From Candidatus Hydrogenedentota bacterium (GTDB taxonomy: Bacteria > Hydrogenedentota > Hydrogenedentia > Hydrogenedentales > JAGMZX01), in NCBI GenBank assembly GCA_029556545.1, contig JAKQEQ010000076.1:1-64000 (forward strand): a stretch of 64,000 nt of DNA, given 5' to 3'. Of this stretch, positions 10,513 to 18,910 are shown one piece after another. Positions within the stretch are counted from its first letter, which is position 1, and every line of letters begins with the position of its first letter. A program made the position numbers and the translations under genes. The notes under the pieces were generated by a model. It did no database searches. It was not told the origin of the DNA and saw nothing but the letters and a program-made list of their open reading frames with translations.

Positions 10513-11475
10513 CTAACGCGCCGACCGCGTAAATTGCGAACAAAACCCCCAGATGGCGGCGCTCGCGTCGAAATCCCGCGACACGCGGCCCCGCATGAAG
10601 AGGCCCTGCAACCAGCACGCGCCGGGCCAGGCGTGGCCGCCGCCCTCGACCGCGTAAAGCACGACGTAAGTATCGAGGAGTCCCGGACCGTAGGTGTATC
10701 GGCGGACGGTCGTGCAGTTGAAGGTTTCCAGGTTGGGCAGGGTTTCGACAACGGGCTCGGCCGGACACTGATTGAACGTGATCCAGTAGCCGACGGAGTC
10801 CGGCACGGACAATACGACGCCTTGCGGGTCCTGCGGCGTCAGGAGCCCGCCCTCCCAGGGAAGCAGACTGTCCTCGGTCCCGTTGATCATGCAGACCGGG
10901 ATGGGCACGGCGGGCGTCAACGCGTCGGTCACGTTCGCGGGGATCGCGCCGGCGACGCCCGCCATCGCCGCGTAGCGCTGCGGCTGCTCGAAGGCGATGC
11001 GTTGGCACATCATGGCCCCGTTCGAGAATCCGACCAGGTACGCGCGCGCGCTGTACAGGCTGCGCGTAAGCGCAATGCGTTCGAGCACCGCCCAGACAAA
11101 GCCGACGTCATCCACATTGAGGTCATACGCCGCGACGCCGGGCACGGCGCGCCCGTCGTTCCAGTTGTTGTCGTACGCCTCGGGATACACGACGACGAAG
11201 CCGTGCGCGTCCGCCAGGGCGTTGAAACGGGTTACGCGGCGGAGATCGTCGATACTCTGCTCCTTACCGTGCAGCGCGATGAGCACGGGCGCGGGAGCGG
11301 CGGGATCGGACGCGGGCGGGGCGTACATTTCATAGCGCCGCATCAGCCCGCCGTATTCAAAGGACTCGGCAAACGTATTCTCGGGCGGTTCGGGGCAGCA
11401 CGCCGCGCACAACGCGGCCAAGAGCGGCGCCGCCGCCAACCACACGCCGTATTGTGCATGCGTTCGTCCGTGCAT
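10513..11475 (-). CDS. Secreted PHB-depolymerase/LpqC-type esterase
   Basis: The signal region is AAAPLLAALCAAC, possibly a lipoprotein signal although the lipobox is not textbook. The alpha/beta-hydrolase core shows the oxyanion segment LIALHGKEQSIDD, the nucleophile motif GFSNG (within VGFSNGAMMCQRIAFE), the acid in CMINGTEDSLLPWEGG, and the His in GGGHAWPG. This order fits the family of feruloyl/acetyl esterases and PHB depolymerases. The protein is 320 aa with several Cys, consistent with an extracytoplasmic place. The natural substrate is unknown. No transport or polysaccharide genes are directly adjacent. Confidence 0.83.
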   Translation of the reverse strand: MHGRTHAQYGVWLAAAPLLAALCAACCPEPPENTFAESFEYGGLMRRYEMYAPPASDPAAPAPVLIALHGKEQSIDDLRRVTRFNALADAHGFVVVYPEAYDNNWNDGRAVPGVAAYDLNVDDVGFVWAVLERIALTRSLYSARAYLVGFSNGAMMCQRIAFEQPQRYAAMAGVAGAIPANVTDALTPAVPIPVCMINGTEDSLLPWEGGLLTPQDPQGVVLSVPDSVGYWITFNQCPAEPVVETLPNLETFNCTTVRRYTYGPGLLDTYVVLYAVEGGGHAWPGACWLQGLFMRGRVSRDFDASAAIWGFCSQFTRSAR

Positions 11476-11627
11476 AGCCGGATCCTCTCAATGCCGTCGC
11501 GCGCCGGGCCGCGGCAACGTCCTGCTCCATTTCTACCGGCGTCGCGCTCCCTCGTTACGGCGTTTGCCCCGGTTTTCTCAGCTGTATCTTCGCATGGTAT
11601 CATACCGTCTCCCTGGGAACCGCACTT

Positions 11628-12389
11628 ATGAACAACGGCAATTGGCTTAAGCAAATCATCGAAGAAACACGCCAACTTATCGAGCAAGCCGCGAGTGGCG
11701 CCCAGCGCACCATTGTGCTCTCCCCCGAAGTGGTCGCCATGCTCGAAAACGTGCGGCCGCAAGCGGCCCCATCGCCGCCGTTTTCCCGCGAGACGGTCTC
11801 GGAGGAGCCGGCGGACTACGAGACGGGTTCCGATCTCGCGGAATTGGAGCGGGAAGTAGCGCAGTGCACGAAGTGCGGCCTCGCCAAGTGCCGGACGCAG
11901 ACGGTCTTCGGCGACGGAAGCCCCGAGGCGAAACTGGTCTTCGTGGGGGAAGCGCCGGGCGCGGAAGAAGACCGCCAGGGCAGGCCCTTCGTAGGCAGGG
12001 CGGGACAACTGCTCACGGATATCATCGAGAAGGGCATGAAATTGCGCCGCCGGGACGTGTACATCTGCAACGTGCTGAAGTGCCGTCCGCCGGGAAACCG
12101 CAATCCGAGCCCGGAAGAAGTCTACTACTGTGAGCCGTATCTCATACGCCAACTCGAAATTATCCAGCCGAAGGTGATTTGCGCCCTGGGCAAGTATGCG
12201 GCCCAGACGTTATTGAAGAACACCGCGCCGGTAAGCAGACTGCGCGGCCGCTGGTGGGAATATCACGGTATTCCGTTGCGGGTCACGTACCATCCCGCGT
12301 ATCTCCTCCGCAATCCGAATGACAAGAAAGAATGTTGGGATGACGTTAAGGAGATCGTGAAAGTGCTCAAGGGCGAAGCCACGCCCTGA
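11628..12389 (+). CDS. Family 4 uracil-DNA glycosylase (Fe-S)
   Basis: This base-excision repair enzyme removes uracil left by cytosine deamination. After an 80-residue variable N-terminal part (coiled-coil-like, [15 protein letters not shown]), the iron-sulfur ligands begin in CTKCGLAKC (the C-x2-C pair) and continue in [13 protein letters not shown] and the later [10 protein letters not shown]. Motif A is [20 protein letters not shown] and the catalytic-loop His is in [11 protein letters not shown]. The family matches UdgA/Thermus UDGa. The N-terminal extension is as seen in many relatives of 230-260 aa. It stands alone, 15 bases before a histidine kinase gene. Confidence 0.92.
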   Translation: MNNGNWLKQIIEETRQLIEQAASGAQRTIVLSPEVVAMLENVRPQAAPSPPFSRETVSEEPADYETGSDLAELEREVAQCTKCGLAKCRTQTVFGDGSPEAKLVFVGEAPGAEEDRQGRPFVGRAGQLLTDIIEKGMKLRRRDVYICNVLKCRPPGNRNPSPEEVYYCEPYLIRQLEIIQPKVICALGKYAAQTLLKNTAPVSRLRGRWWEYHGIPLRVTYHPAYLLRNPNDKKECWDDVKEIVKVLKGEATP

Positions 12390-12404
12390 TCGGTTGTCCG
12401 CGCC

Positions 12405-13802
12405 ATGAATTCAATGCCCGCGCCACAGGCCAAGACCTCCCCTCCACGACCGCCCGTGCGGTGGCGCAACTCGCTGTACATCCGTGTTGTGCTTCTGTGC
12501 GCGGTGTTGCTTCTGTGCCTGCTCGGGTCCGTGGTTACCATCACGCGCTTCTACTTCGAGGAGGCCGTCACCGAGGTCGAGGCGCAGGCCGCGCGCATCG
12601 CGGACCATGTCAGCGTCGTCTTCGACCAGAACCCGGATATCGACCTCGACATCCTCGAAGAGGAGTCGATACGCTTCAGCGAAGGCGTGGACCTCGAATT
12701 CGAGCCGTACACGGGCAGTCGATTCGGCGGGTCGATAACCCAGGAGCGGGACGCGGACGGGCGTATGGTCCGTGTGGCGCGGATGCCGCTGCCCCTGGGC
12801 GAGCGGCACGTGCTCATGACGTTGCGTGTCCCGGTCGAGCCCGGCGTCGAGGTGCTGCGGGCGCTGCGCAACCGCAACATGCTAGCCCTGCTCGGCGTCT
12901 TCGTGGTCACCTTGGCGTTGATGATCTATTTCATTTACCGGACGCTGCGGCCGCTGAAAGACCTTTCCGATTCGTGCGCCGCCATCTCGGGCGGCGACCT
13001 CCGACCCGTGGGCACGCGCCGTGCCGCCGGCGAAATCCGCGCGCTCGAGAACACGTTTAACGACATGGTCGCGGCGCTTCGCGAGAAGGAACTGGTCGAG
13101 GCCAAGCTGCGCCAGGCGCAGCGCCTCTCCGCGCTGGGCAACCTCGCGGCGGGCGTCGCGCACGACGTCCGCAACCCGCTCAACGCGATCAAGCTGCTTT
13201 CGAGCCATGCCTTGGACACCCTCGATGGCGCGGCCTCGGGTACGGCTGCGCGCGCACTGCAGACCATCCGCAACGAGGTGGGCAGGCTCGAGGAGATTGT
13301 GTCCAGTTTCCTGTCGTTGGCGCGGGAGAGCGAGTTGAACGCCGCGCCGTGCGCGGTGGACGCGCTGCTCGAGGAGTGTGTGCGGCTGATCCAGAAGGAC
13401 GCGGAGGCGCGACGCGTCCGCTTGATCACGGAACTGCGCGGCGGCGACACGACGCTGCTGCTGGACCCGAAACAATGGACGCGGGCGATCCTCAACGTGA
13501 TGCTCAACGCGCTCGAGGCGTGCCCGCCGGAGGGGCGGGTGCGTCTGTTTTCGCGCGTGAGCGGGGACGCCTTCGAGATCGAGATTCGCGACGACGGCCC
13601 CGGTCTCGCGAAGGAGGAGATCGATCGCGTGTTCGAGCCCTATTACAGTACGAAACCCGGCGGCACCGGCCTCGGCCTGTCGCTGACGCGCGGCATTATC
13701 GAGGAACACGGGGGCAGGATCGACCTGTACAGCGTCGAGGGACAGGGCTGTCAGGTCGTCATCAGCATGCCTCTCGAGAAGACCCAGGCCCATGAAAGCT
13801 GA
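12405..13802 (+). CDS. Membrane sensor histidine kinase of the NtrB/ZraS class
   Basis: The layout is a short cytosolic start, TM1 (IRVVLLCAVLLLCLLGSVVT), a periplasmic domain of about 105 aa with several acidic clusters, and TM2 (MLALLGVFVVTLALMIYFIY). A HAMP domain follows (TLRPLKDLSDSCAAISGGDL), then HisKA with the phospho-acceptor near residue 252 in AAGVAHDVRNPLNAIK, and HATPase_c with NVMLNALEA, DDGPG and GGTGLGL boxes. It should phosphorylate the sigma-54 regulator encoded next, which it overlaps by 11 bases. The signal it senses is unknown; the periplasmic domain does not look like the zinc-binding ZraS type. Confidence 0.9.
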   Translation: MNSMPAPQAKTSPPRPPVRWRNSLYIRVVLLCAVLLLCLLGSVVTITRFYFEEAVTEVEAQAARIADHVSVVFDQNPDIDLDILEEESIRFSEGVDLEFEPYTGSRFGGSITQERDADGRMVRVARMPLPLGERHVLMTLRVPVEPGVEVLRALRNRNMLALLGVFVVTLALMIYFIYRTLRPLKDLSDSCAAISGGDLRPVGTRRAAGEIRALENTFNDMVAALREKELVEAKLRQAQRLSALGNLAAGVAHDVRNPLNAIKLLSSHALDTLDGAASGTAARALQTIRNEVGRLEEIVSSFLSLARESELNAAPCAVDALLEECVRLIQKDAEARRVRLITELRGGDTTLLLDPKQWTRAILNVMLNALEACPPEGRVRLFSRVSGDAFEIEIRDDGPGLAKEEIDRVFEPYYSTKPGGTGLGLSLTRGIIEEHGGRIDLYSVEGQGCQVVISMPLEKTQAHES

Positions 13803-15156
13803 CATCATAGTTGCCGAAGACGATCTCGTGCAGCGCGATATCATCGCGGATATTCTCGCGCAGGCGGGGTACGCCGTGCGCGGGGCGGCGTCCGGCCCGG
13901 AAGCCGTCGAGGCCATGAAAGAAGCCCCCAGCGACCTTCTGCTGACCGACCTGAAGATGCCCGGCATGGACGGCCTCGAATTGCTCCGCGCGACGAAACG
14001 GCTTCGGCCCGACACCGAAGTGGTCGTCATGACGGCGCACGCCACGGTGCGGACGGCGGTCGCCGCGATGAAGGAGGGCGCCGTCGATTACTTGCAGAAG
14101 CCCTTCGACAAGGAGGAACTCTTGCTGGTCGTGGCGAACGCCCTCGAACGCGGCGAACTTCGCCGGCAGAACCGCGACCTGCGCCGCCTGGTCGCGGACG
14201 CGACGGCGCTCGGCAACATCGTGGGCGAATGCGAAGCCATGCGCCGGGTCTTCGACCGCATCGAGCGCGCGGTGCGCGTTACGAGCACGGTGCTGATCCT
14301 CGGCGAATCGGGCACGGGCAAGGAACTCGTGGCGCGGCATCTTCACTTCGCGGGCCCGCGCCGCAAAGCGCCCTTCGTCGTCGTCAATTGCGCGGCGGTC
14401 CCGGACAACCTCGTCGAGTCCGAATTGTTCGGCCATGAGAAGGGCGCCTTCACCGGCGCGGACGCCGCGCGCGCGGGCAAGTTCGAAGCCGCCGACGGCG
14501 GCACGCTCTTTCTGGACGAGATCGGCGACATGCACTTTTCGAGCCAGGCGAAGCTTCTCCGCGTGCTTCAGGACGGCTGCGTCGAGCGCGTCGGCGCGAC
14601 CCAGACGCGCCAGGTCGACGTGCGCGTCATCGTGGCGACCAACTGCGACCTCAAGAAGCGCGTCGAGGAAGGCGCGTTCCGCGAGGACCTCTACTTCCGC
14701 CTGGACGTGTTGACCATCGAGCTGCCGCCGCTGCGCGAACGCATCGAGGACCTCCCGCTGCTCGTGGCCCACTTGCGCGAGAAGCTCGGCAGGAAGCTGG
14801 GATTGAAAGCGCCGCCCCCCATCGACCCGGGGCTCCTCGAGGCGTTCCGCCGCTACCGCTGGCCCGGCAACGTTCGCGAACTCGAACACACCCTTGAAGA
14901 GTTGTTCATCCTCTCGGACGGCGGCCCGATAACCGCGGGGCATTTGCCGGCGAAATTCCACGAGCCGGCTCCGATGCCCTCCGAATGGACACTGCCGCCC
15001 GGCGGCATCGTGATGGAGAACCTCGAACAGGACCTGATCCGCCAGGCGCTCCAACGCTCCGGCGGTCGCATCAAGGAAGCCGCCGAACTGCTCGGCCTCA
15101 GCTATAAGACGCTGCAATACCGCCTGAAGAAGCACGAAATCGACCGGGGCGCGTAA
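13792..15156 (+). CDS. Sigma-54-dependent NtrC-family response regulator
   Basis: The receiver domain has Asp53 in [12 protein letters not shown]. The AAA+ domain has Walker A in [15 protein letters not shown], the sigma-54-contacting GAFTGA loop near 217-222, and Walker [13 protein letters not shown] Fis-type helix-turn-helix closes the protein ([20 protein letters not shown]). At 454 aa it is complete. Phosphorylated dimers oligomerise and remodel RNA polymerase-sigma-54. It forms one operon with the kinase. No sigma-54 promoter was noticed next to these two genes, so the target genes may lie outside the window. Confidence 0.93.
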   Translation: MKADIIVAEDDLVQRDIIADILAQAGYAVRGAASGPEAVEAMKEAPSDLLLTDLKMPGMDGLELLRATKRLRPDTEVVVMTAHATVRTAVAAMKEGAVDYLQKPFDKEELLLVVANALERGELRRQNRDLRRLVADATALGNIVGECEAMRRVFDRIERAVRVTSTVLILGESGTGKELVARHLHFAGPRRKAPFVVVNCAAVPDNLVESELFGHEKGAFTGADAARAGKFEAADGGTLFLDEIGDMHFSSQAKLLRVLQDGCVERVGATQTRQVDVRVIVATNCDLKKRVEEGAFREDLYFRLDVLTIELPPLRERIEDLPLLVAHLREKLGRKLGLKAPPPIDPGLLEAFRRYRWPGNVRELEHTLEELFILSDGGPITAGHLPAKFHEPAPMPSEWTLPPGGIVMENLEQDLIRQALQRSGGRIKEAAELLGLSYKTLQYRLKKHEIDRGA

Positions 15157-15172
15157 GGTTCTCGCACGATCA

Positions 15173-15760
15173 ATGACCGAGAGCACCGCCATCAAGGATA
15201 TCTGCGTTTATGCGTCGTCGAGCGACGCGCTGGACGCCTGCTACTACGACGCGGCGCGGGCGTTCGGCGCGCTGTTGGGCCGGCGCGGCGGCACGCTCAT
15301 TATCGGGGGCGGCTGCATCGGGCTGATGGAGGAGGCGGCGCGGGCGGCGCATGCGGCGGGCGGGCGCGTCGTCGGCGTGATCCCGGACCGGCTGCGGCTT
15401 CCCGGCGTGGCGTATGAAAGCGCGGACGAACTCATCGTAACGCCCGACATGCGGACCCGGAAGGCCACGATGGAAGCGCGCGCCGACGCCTTCGTCGCGC
15501 TGCCGGGCGGCATCGGCACCCTCGAGGAAGTCCTCGAGGTGCTGGTGCTCAAGCAACTGCGGTATCATGCGAAGCCGGTGGTCTTCCTCAATGTGGCCGG
15601 GTTCTACGATCATCTGCTGGGTTTTTTCGATCATCAGATCGAGGCCCGGTTCGCCAAGCCCACGATGCGGAGTCTTTATCATGTCGCGGATACGCCGGAA
15701 GCGGTGTTCACAACCCTGGATGCGTATACGCCGCCGACCATCGAGGATAAGTGGTTTTGA
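15173..15760 (+). CDS. LOG family protein (nucleotide 5'-monophosphate phosphoribohydrolase-like)
   Basis: It is 195 aa with the Rossmann-like LOG fold. The signature PGGIGTLEEVLEVLVLKQL (PGGxGTxxE) is near residue 106, preceded by RKATMEARADAFVALPGG. Arg and Glu of the RKxxM and PGG motifs form the active site. Proteins of this family split cytokinin riboside monophosphate or related nucleotides into base and ribose 5-phosphate; many were misnamed lysine decarboxylases. The gene follows the sigma-54 regulator by 16 bases and could share its transcript. Its role in a bacterium of this kind is probably nucleotide clean-up, which is an inference. Confidence 0.88.
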   Translation: MTESTAIKDICVYASSSDALDACYYDAARAFGALLGRRGGTLIIGGGCIGLMEEAARAAHAAGGRVVGVIPDRLRLPGVAYESADELIVTPDMRTRKATMEARADAFVALPGGIGTLEEVLEVLVLKQLRYHAKPVVFLNVAGFYDHLLGFFDHQIEARFAKPTMRSLYHVADTPEAVFTTLDAYTPPTIEDKWF

Positions 15761-16970
15761 TGCTGTCACGCGCCGGGCGTGCCTTGTCCTGCTCGTCTTT
15801 GCCGCCGGTTGCCGCGCCGAGGAAACCCTCATGCCGGAAATCAGCAAGCTCCCCGTAATCCGCGAGTTCCCCGACCCGTTCCTGCGCGAAGACGGCAGCC
15901 GCGTCACGACGCCCGAGGAATGGCGCGCCCACCGCGCCACGCTCATCGAGGCGCTGCTTTACTGGCAATACGGCCACATGCCGCCGCCGCCTCCTCCTTC
16001 GCCAGGGCTTCCTCCGTCGCTAAAGCTATGGACGACAGGTCGGAGGACACGGGAGAACCTGCGCGCCGTCGAGGAAACCAGCGAGGCGGTGTGCGACGGC
16101 CTCGGCGTGATGCGCCGCGCGACGCTCGTCATGGGTCCCGAAGACCAGGTGCGCGTGCGGGTCGCCGTGTTCCTGCCGCGGGACGCCGCCGCGCCGTCGC
16201 CGGTCGTCCTCGCCGTCGAGCCGGTCTGGGAGGAACACCTGCGGCCGGTCGCGCGGCGGATGCTCGAACGCGGCTACGGCTTCGCCGGGTTCGATCGGCA
16301 CGACCTCGACGCGGATTCGCCCGACCGCACGGACGGCGTGCATCCGCTGTATCCCGACTATGACTGGGCGTCCTTGGCCGTCTGGGCGTGGGGATGCATG
16401 CGCGTCATGGACTTTCTCGAAACCGTTGACGGCGTCGACGCGGCGAAGGTCGCGCTGACCGGCCACTCGCGGGCGGGCAAGACCGCCCTGCTCGCGGGCG
16501 CGCTCGACGAGCGCTTCGCGGTGGTCGCGCCGCACGCTTCCGGGACCGGCGGCGCGGGCGCGTACCGCGTCATGGGGCGCGGCGCCGAGACCCTCGCGCT
16601 AATCACCTCGCCGGACCGCTTCCACTACTGGTTTCATTCGCGGCTCGCGCTATTCGCCGGTCACGAGGACCGACTGCCCTTCGATCAGCACTTCCTGAAG
16701 GCGCTGGTCGCGCCGCGCGCCCTCATTTGCATCGAGGGCCGGGATGACCTCTGGGCCAATCCCGTCGGGACCCAGGCCACGACCCGCGCCGCGCAACCGG
16801 TCTTCGATTTCCTCGGCACGTCGGGGAGGAACGGGCTGCACATCCGGCCCGGCGGCCACGACACCACCCCGGAGGACTGGGAAATCCTCCTCGATTTCGC
16901 GAACCACGTATTTCGCGGCGCGCCCGACGACCCGAAGTTCCACACGATGCCGTTCCCGCACGACGAGTAG
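15720..16970 (+). CDS. Secreted alpha/beta hydrolase, glucuronoyl/acetyl-esterase-like, with in-frame repeat
   Basis: The only ATG giving a signal peptide is at 15720, inside the end of the LOG gene. It yields MRIRRRPSR, then the hydrophobic ACLVLLVFAAGC with a lipobox, so a lipoprotein is likely; an internal ATG at 15831 would give a cytosolic form. The hydrolase domain shows the nucleophile motif GHSRAG (VALTGHSRAGKTALLAGALD), as in family CE15 and its relatives, and an active-site His in IRPGGHDTTPEDW. Residues of about 90-112 (SPGLPPSLKLWTTGRR) derive from a dispersed DNA repeat. It probably acts on plant-type polysaccharide esters; the substrate is not proven. Confidence 0.78.
   Translation: MRIRRRPSRISGFDAVTRRACLVLLVFAAGCRAEETLMPEISKLPVIREFPDPFLREDGSRVTTPEEWRAHRATLIEALLYWQYGHMPPPPPPSPGLPPSLKLWTTGRRTRENLRAVEETSEAVCDGLGVMRRATLVMGPEDQVRVRVAVFLPRDAAAPSPVVLAVEPVWEEHLRPVARRMLERGYGFAGFDRHDLDADSPDRTDGVHPLYPDYDWASLAVWAWGCMRVMDFLETVDGVDAAKVALTGHSRAGKTALLAGALDERFAVVAPHASGTGGAGAYRVMGRGAETLALITSPDRFHYWFHSRLALFAGHEDRLPFDQHFLKALVAPRALICIEGRDDLWANPVGTQATTRAAQPVFDFLGTSGRNGLHIRPGGHDTTPEDWEILLDFANHVFRGAPDDPKFHTMPFPHDE
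15993..16051 (+). repeat. Internal fragment of the GGGGACAGGCAC element inside a hydrolase gene
   Basis: CCTCCTTCGCCAGGGCTTCC and then CTATGGACGACAGGTCGGAG closely match the interior of the element at 2887-3015. The outer inverted ends are missing. The frame of the hydrolase is kept through it. Confidence 0.65.
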
Positions 16971-17063
16971 TATTCAACACAGACGCGCCAAGGGACTGCC
17001 CCCGAAGGGGCACGCCCCCGCCGCTGTCATACCTTGGCCGCGATCCAATTTGCACGCGCCCCC

Positions 17064-18374
17064 TCACTCGGCCGCAGCCGCCTGCTCCGCCTCGAGCGCG
17101 TCCAGGAATTCGAGCCACAGGCGCACGTAGGTGTCCGGGTCCTCATTGAAAACGTCTTGGGAGACCCAAGCACGGAGTTCCACATGGTCTTGAACGGTGG
17201 GATGGTTGTGGAACTTGACCCGCATCAACGACACCGCCGCATATTGCACCTGCCGGTCTGAGTCCTGCAAAGCCAAGCGCCACGTCCTAATCTGGGGTTC
17301 CTCATGGAATGCGCTCAACTGCTCTAGAGCTTGGCATCTTAGCCAAGACTCAAGTCTCGCGGTTTCCACGAGCCTCCTAAGCATCGGAATGGCCTCGGCA
17401 TATGTTGCCCCGGCGAGCGCGCGTGCTATCCATGCGCCAGGTAGGTTGTACGCATAGCGGTAGAAGCGGTTGCGGTCATCATCCGTTACCGTTCTCCCGT
17501 CCGCATCCAGAACCGTGACCTCATCGTCGTAATCGCCCGCTTCGGCGCGCCGAACCACGGTCTCAAGGGCCTGCTTATCCTTTGCCCAGAAGGCCAACAG
17601 ACACAAGGCATGGAGTGACAGCGTCGGGTCTGGCGACTTGGCCAAGTCTCGGAGTACGGGAATGGCTTCTTTAGAATAGAACTCCCTATCCTCCAGCGCG
17701 CCCATTATCTCGTGCGCAATGTAGGCGTCCGTGGAATAGAGTCCGTGGACCATTTCCGCATGGATCACATCTTGCGGGGATGCCGGCGCACGAGAAGCGG
17801 GCGCCGGTGTAGCGGCGAGCGATACCTTCAGATGCTGTTCCTGCCAAGGCAACATATACGAACCGTCCTCAGCGGGAGATTCGTCAAGAAACAGAAGTAC
17901 CCGGTCCCTGGGCTGTAGCAAGTACAACCGACCTATGGTTGCGCGCGTGGGGGCCGCAAGGTATTGGAGCGTAACAGCGGCGGGTACATCGCCTTTCAGG
18001 ATATGTTCGACGGCTACCTCGACCCGCAGCCATTTCTCGACGACGACACCAGCAGGGTGAGTGGCGCCGGGACGGGGAGCCTCGACGGCATCCAACTCCT
18101 TCGTCACGGTTCCGATCACGATTAGCGGGTAGCGGTCGGCTCGGGAGGGTGCCGTCTCGGGAAACGTGGCGGTCTGCTCGATAGATAGGGGATCAACTGG
18201 TAACGTCCCGTCGATCTGACGGGTTGGCGAATCCCCGGGCGGGAACGCGGCAAGACAAGGCAAGAAGCCCGCTCGCGCTTCAACGGTCTCACGTGCGTTC
18301 GCCGCCTGTTGCAACGCGAGCACCAGCAACACTGCCAATGTAGTCTGTCCCATAATGACAACTTGCTTTCTCAT
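17064..18374 (-). CDS. Secreted protein with HEAT-like repeats, function unknown
   Basis: The start at 18374 has a GGAG site 8 bases upstream and gives a signal peptide (TTLAVLLVLALQQAANA). The N-terminal half holds a beta-rich domain with VVVEKWLRVEVAVEHILKGD and LLQPRDRVLLFLD, resembling the extracytoplasmic domains that describe metalloprotease-inhibitor or OB-like folds. The second half is helical repeats of the HEAT kind (EAIPVLRDLAKSPDPTLSLH, IPMLRRLVETARLESWLRC, DRQVQYAAVSLMRVKF). HEAT arrays are protein-binding scaffolds; no enzyme motif is visible. It lies 41 bases after the truncated sigma-factor gene, so regulation by it was once possible. Confidence 0.72.
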   Translation of the reverse strand: MRKQVVIMGQTTLAVLLVLALQQAANARETVEARAGFLPCLAAFPPGDSPTRQIDGTLPVDPLSIEQTATFPETAPSRADRYPLIVIGTVTKELDAVEAPRPGATHPAGVVVEKWLRVEVAVEHILKGDVPAAVTLQYLAAPTRATIGRLYLLQPRDRVLLFLDESPAEDGSYMLPWQEQHLKVSLAATPAPASRAPASPQDVIHAEMVHGLYSTDAYIAHEIMGALEDREFYSKEAIPVLRDLAKSPDPTLSLHALCLLAFWAKDKQALETVVRRAEAGDYDDEVTVLDADGRTVTDDDRNRFYRYAYNLPGAWIARALAGATYAEAIPMLRRLVETARLESWLRCQALEQLSAFHEEPQIRTWRLALQDSDRQVQYAAVSLMRVKFHNHPTVQDHVELRAWVSQDVFNEDPDTYVRLWLEFLDALEAEQAAAAE

Positions 18375-18415
18375 GGTTATTTCTCCAGTCTGTCTCTTCC
18401 TCGCCTTAAGTGTGC

Positions 18416-18736
18416 TCACGAACGCCGCGCCTTACATATGTGGTAGTTCATGGTCTTCGGTGTTTCCAAAGATCTGCCGAAGCCGCTGCTGGCTCCGGCC
18501 CGCCTTCGGTATTCGTCCACCACCAGGTTATGGACCAGACGAAGCGCGTATGCGCGCAGCGACTCCCGGACCCGGCCCTCCGCCATTGCCCGCCATAATC
18601 GCAACGCCGCCTCCTGGGCGATATCCTCCGCCCCCTCCCCCATGGGCAACCGGCGCCGGGCACACCACTCGAGCGGCGATGCGAATTCCCCGCACGCCCG
18701 GCCAGACTCGTCCGCCGTCAGAATATCCCCGCCCAT
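18416..18736 (-). pseudogene. Truncated ECF-type sigma factor (region 2 only)
   Basis: Residues of about 30-75 match sigma-70 region 2: GEGAEDIAQEAALRLWRAM, then LRAYALRLVHNLVVDEYRRR (the NxxxDxxRR DNA-melting part). After this the frame runs into an unrelated tail (ETPKTMNYHICKARRS) and stops, and no region 4 follows before the next gene at 18374. Without region 4 it could not recognise a -35 element in the normal way. The frame extends upstream only through repeat DNA, so the start at 18736 is preferred. It is probably a decayed gene; a region-2-only regulator is the alternative. Confidence 0.6.
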
Positions 18737-18779
18737 GCGGCCCTCGTAGCCCCGGCCTCTCGGGATTCTCCTTGGGTTT

Positions 18780-18839
18780 GGGGACAGGCATCCGGCGAAG
18801 CGCGGGAGGAAGCGCGGGGTCGCTTGTGCGAGTCCCCGG
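18780..18839. repeat. Short GGGGACAGGCAC inverted-repeat element
   Basis: The ends are GGGGACAGGCAT and GCTTGTGCGAGTCCCCGG, a near-inverted pair 60 bp apart. The interior (GCGCGGGGTCGCTTGTGC) matches the copy at 19205. It lies between the truncated sigma gene and the PAP2 gene. Confidence 0.7.
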
Positions 18840-18854
18840 CGCCACACTTATAAT
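18824..18854 (+). promoter_or_regulatory. Possible sigma-70 promoter for the PAP2 gene
   Basis: A perfect TATAAT lies at 18849-18854. The only candidate -35 is TTGTGC at 18824, with a long 19-base spacer; it sits inside the repeat element's end, so the repeat may have supplied it. The call is weak. Confidence 0.3.
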
Positions 18855-18910
18855 AGACGAAATAGCGGCAAGAAGGTTACACCTCCACCAGGAGAGCTTC
18901 GCTTATTCCC

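Noticed and set aside
13762-15195. 477-aa minus-strand frame
   Set aside because: Antisense to the sigma-54 regulator with all its catalytic motifs.
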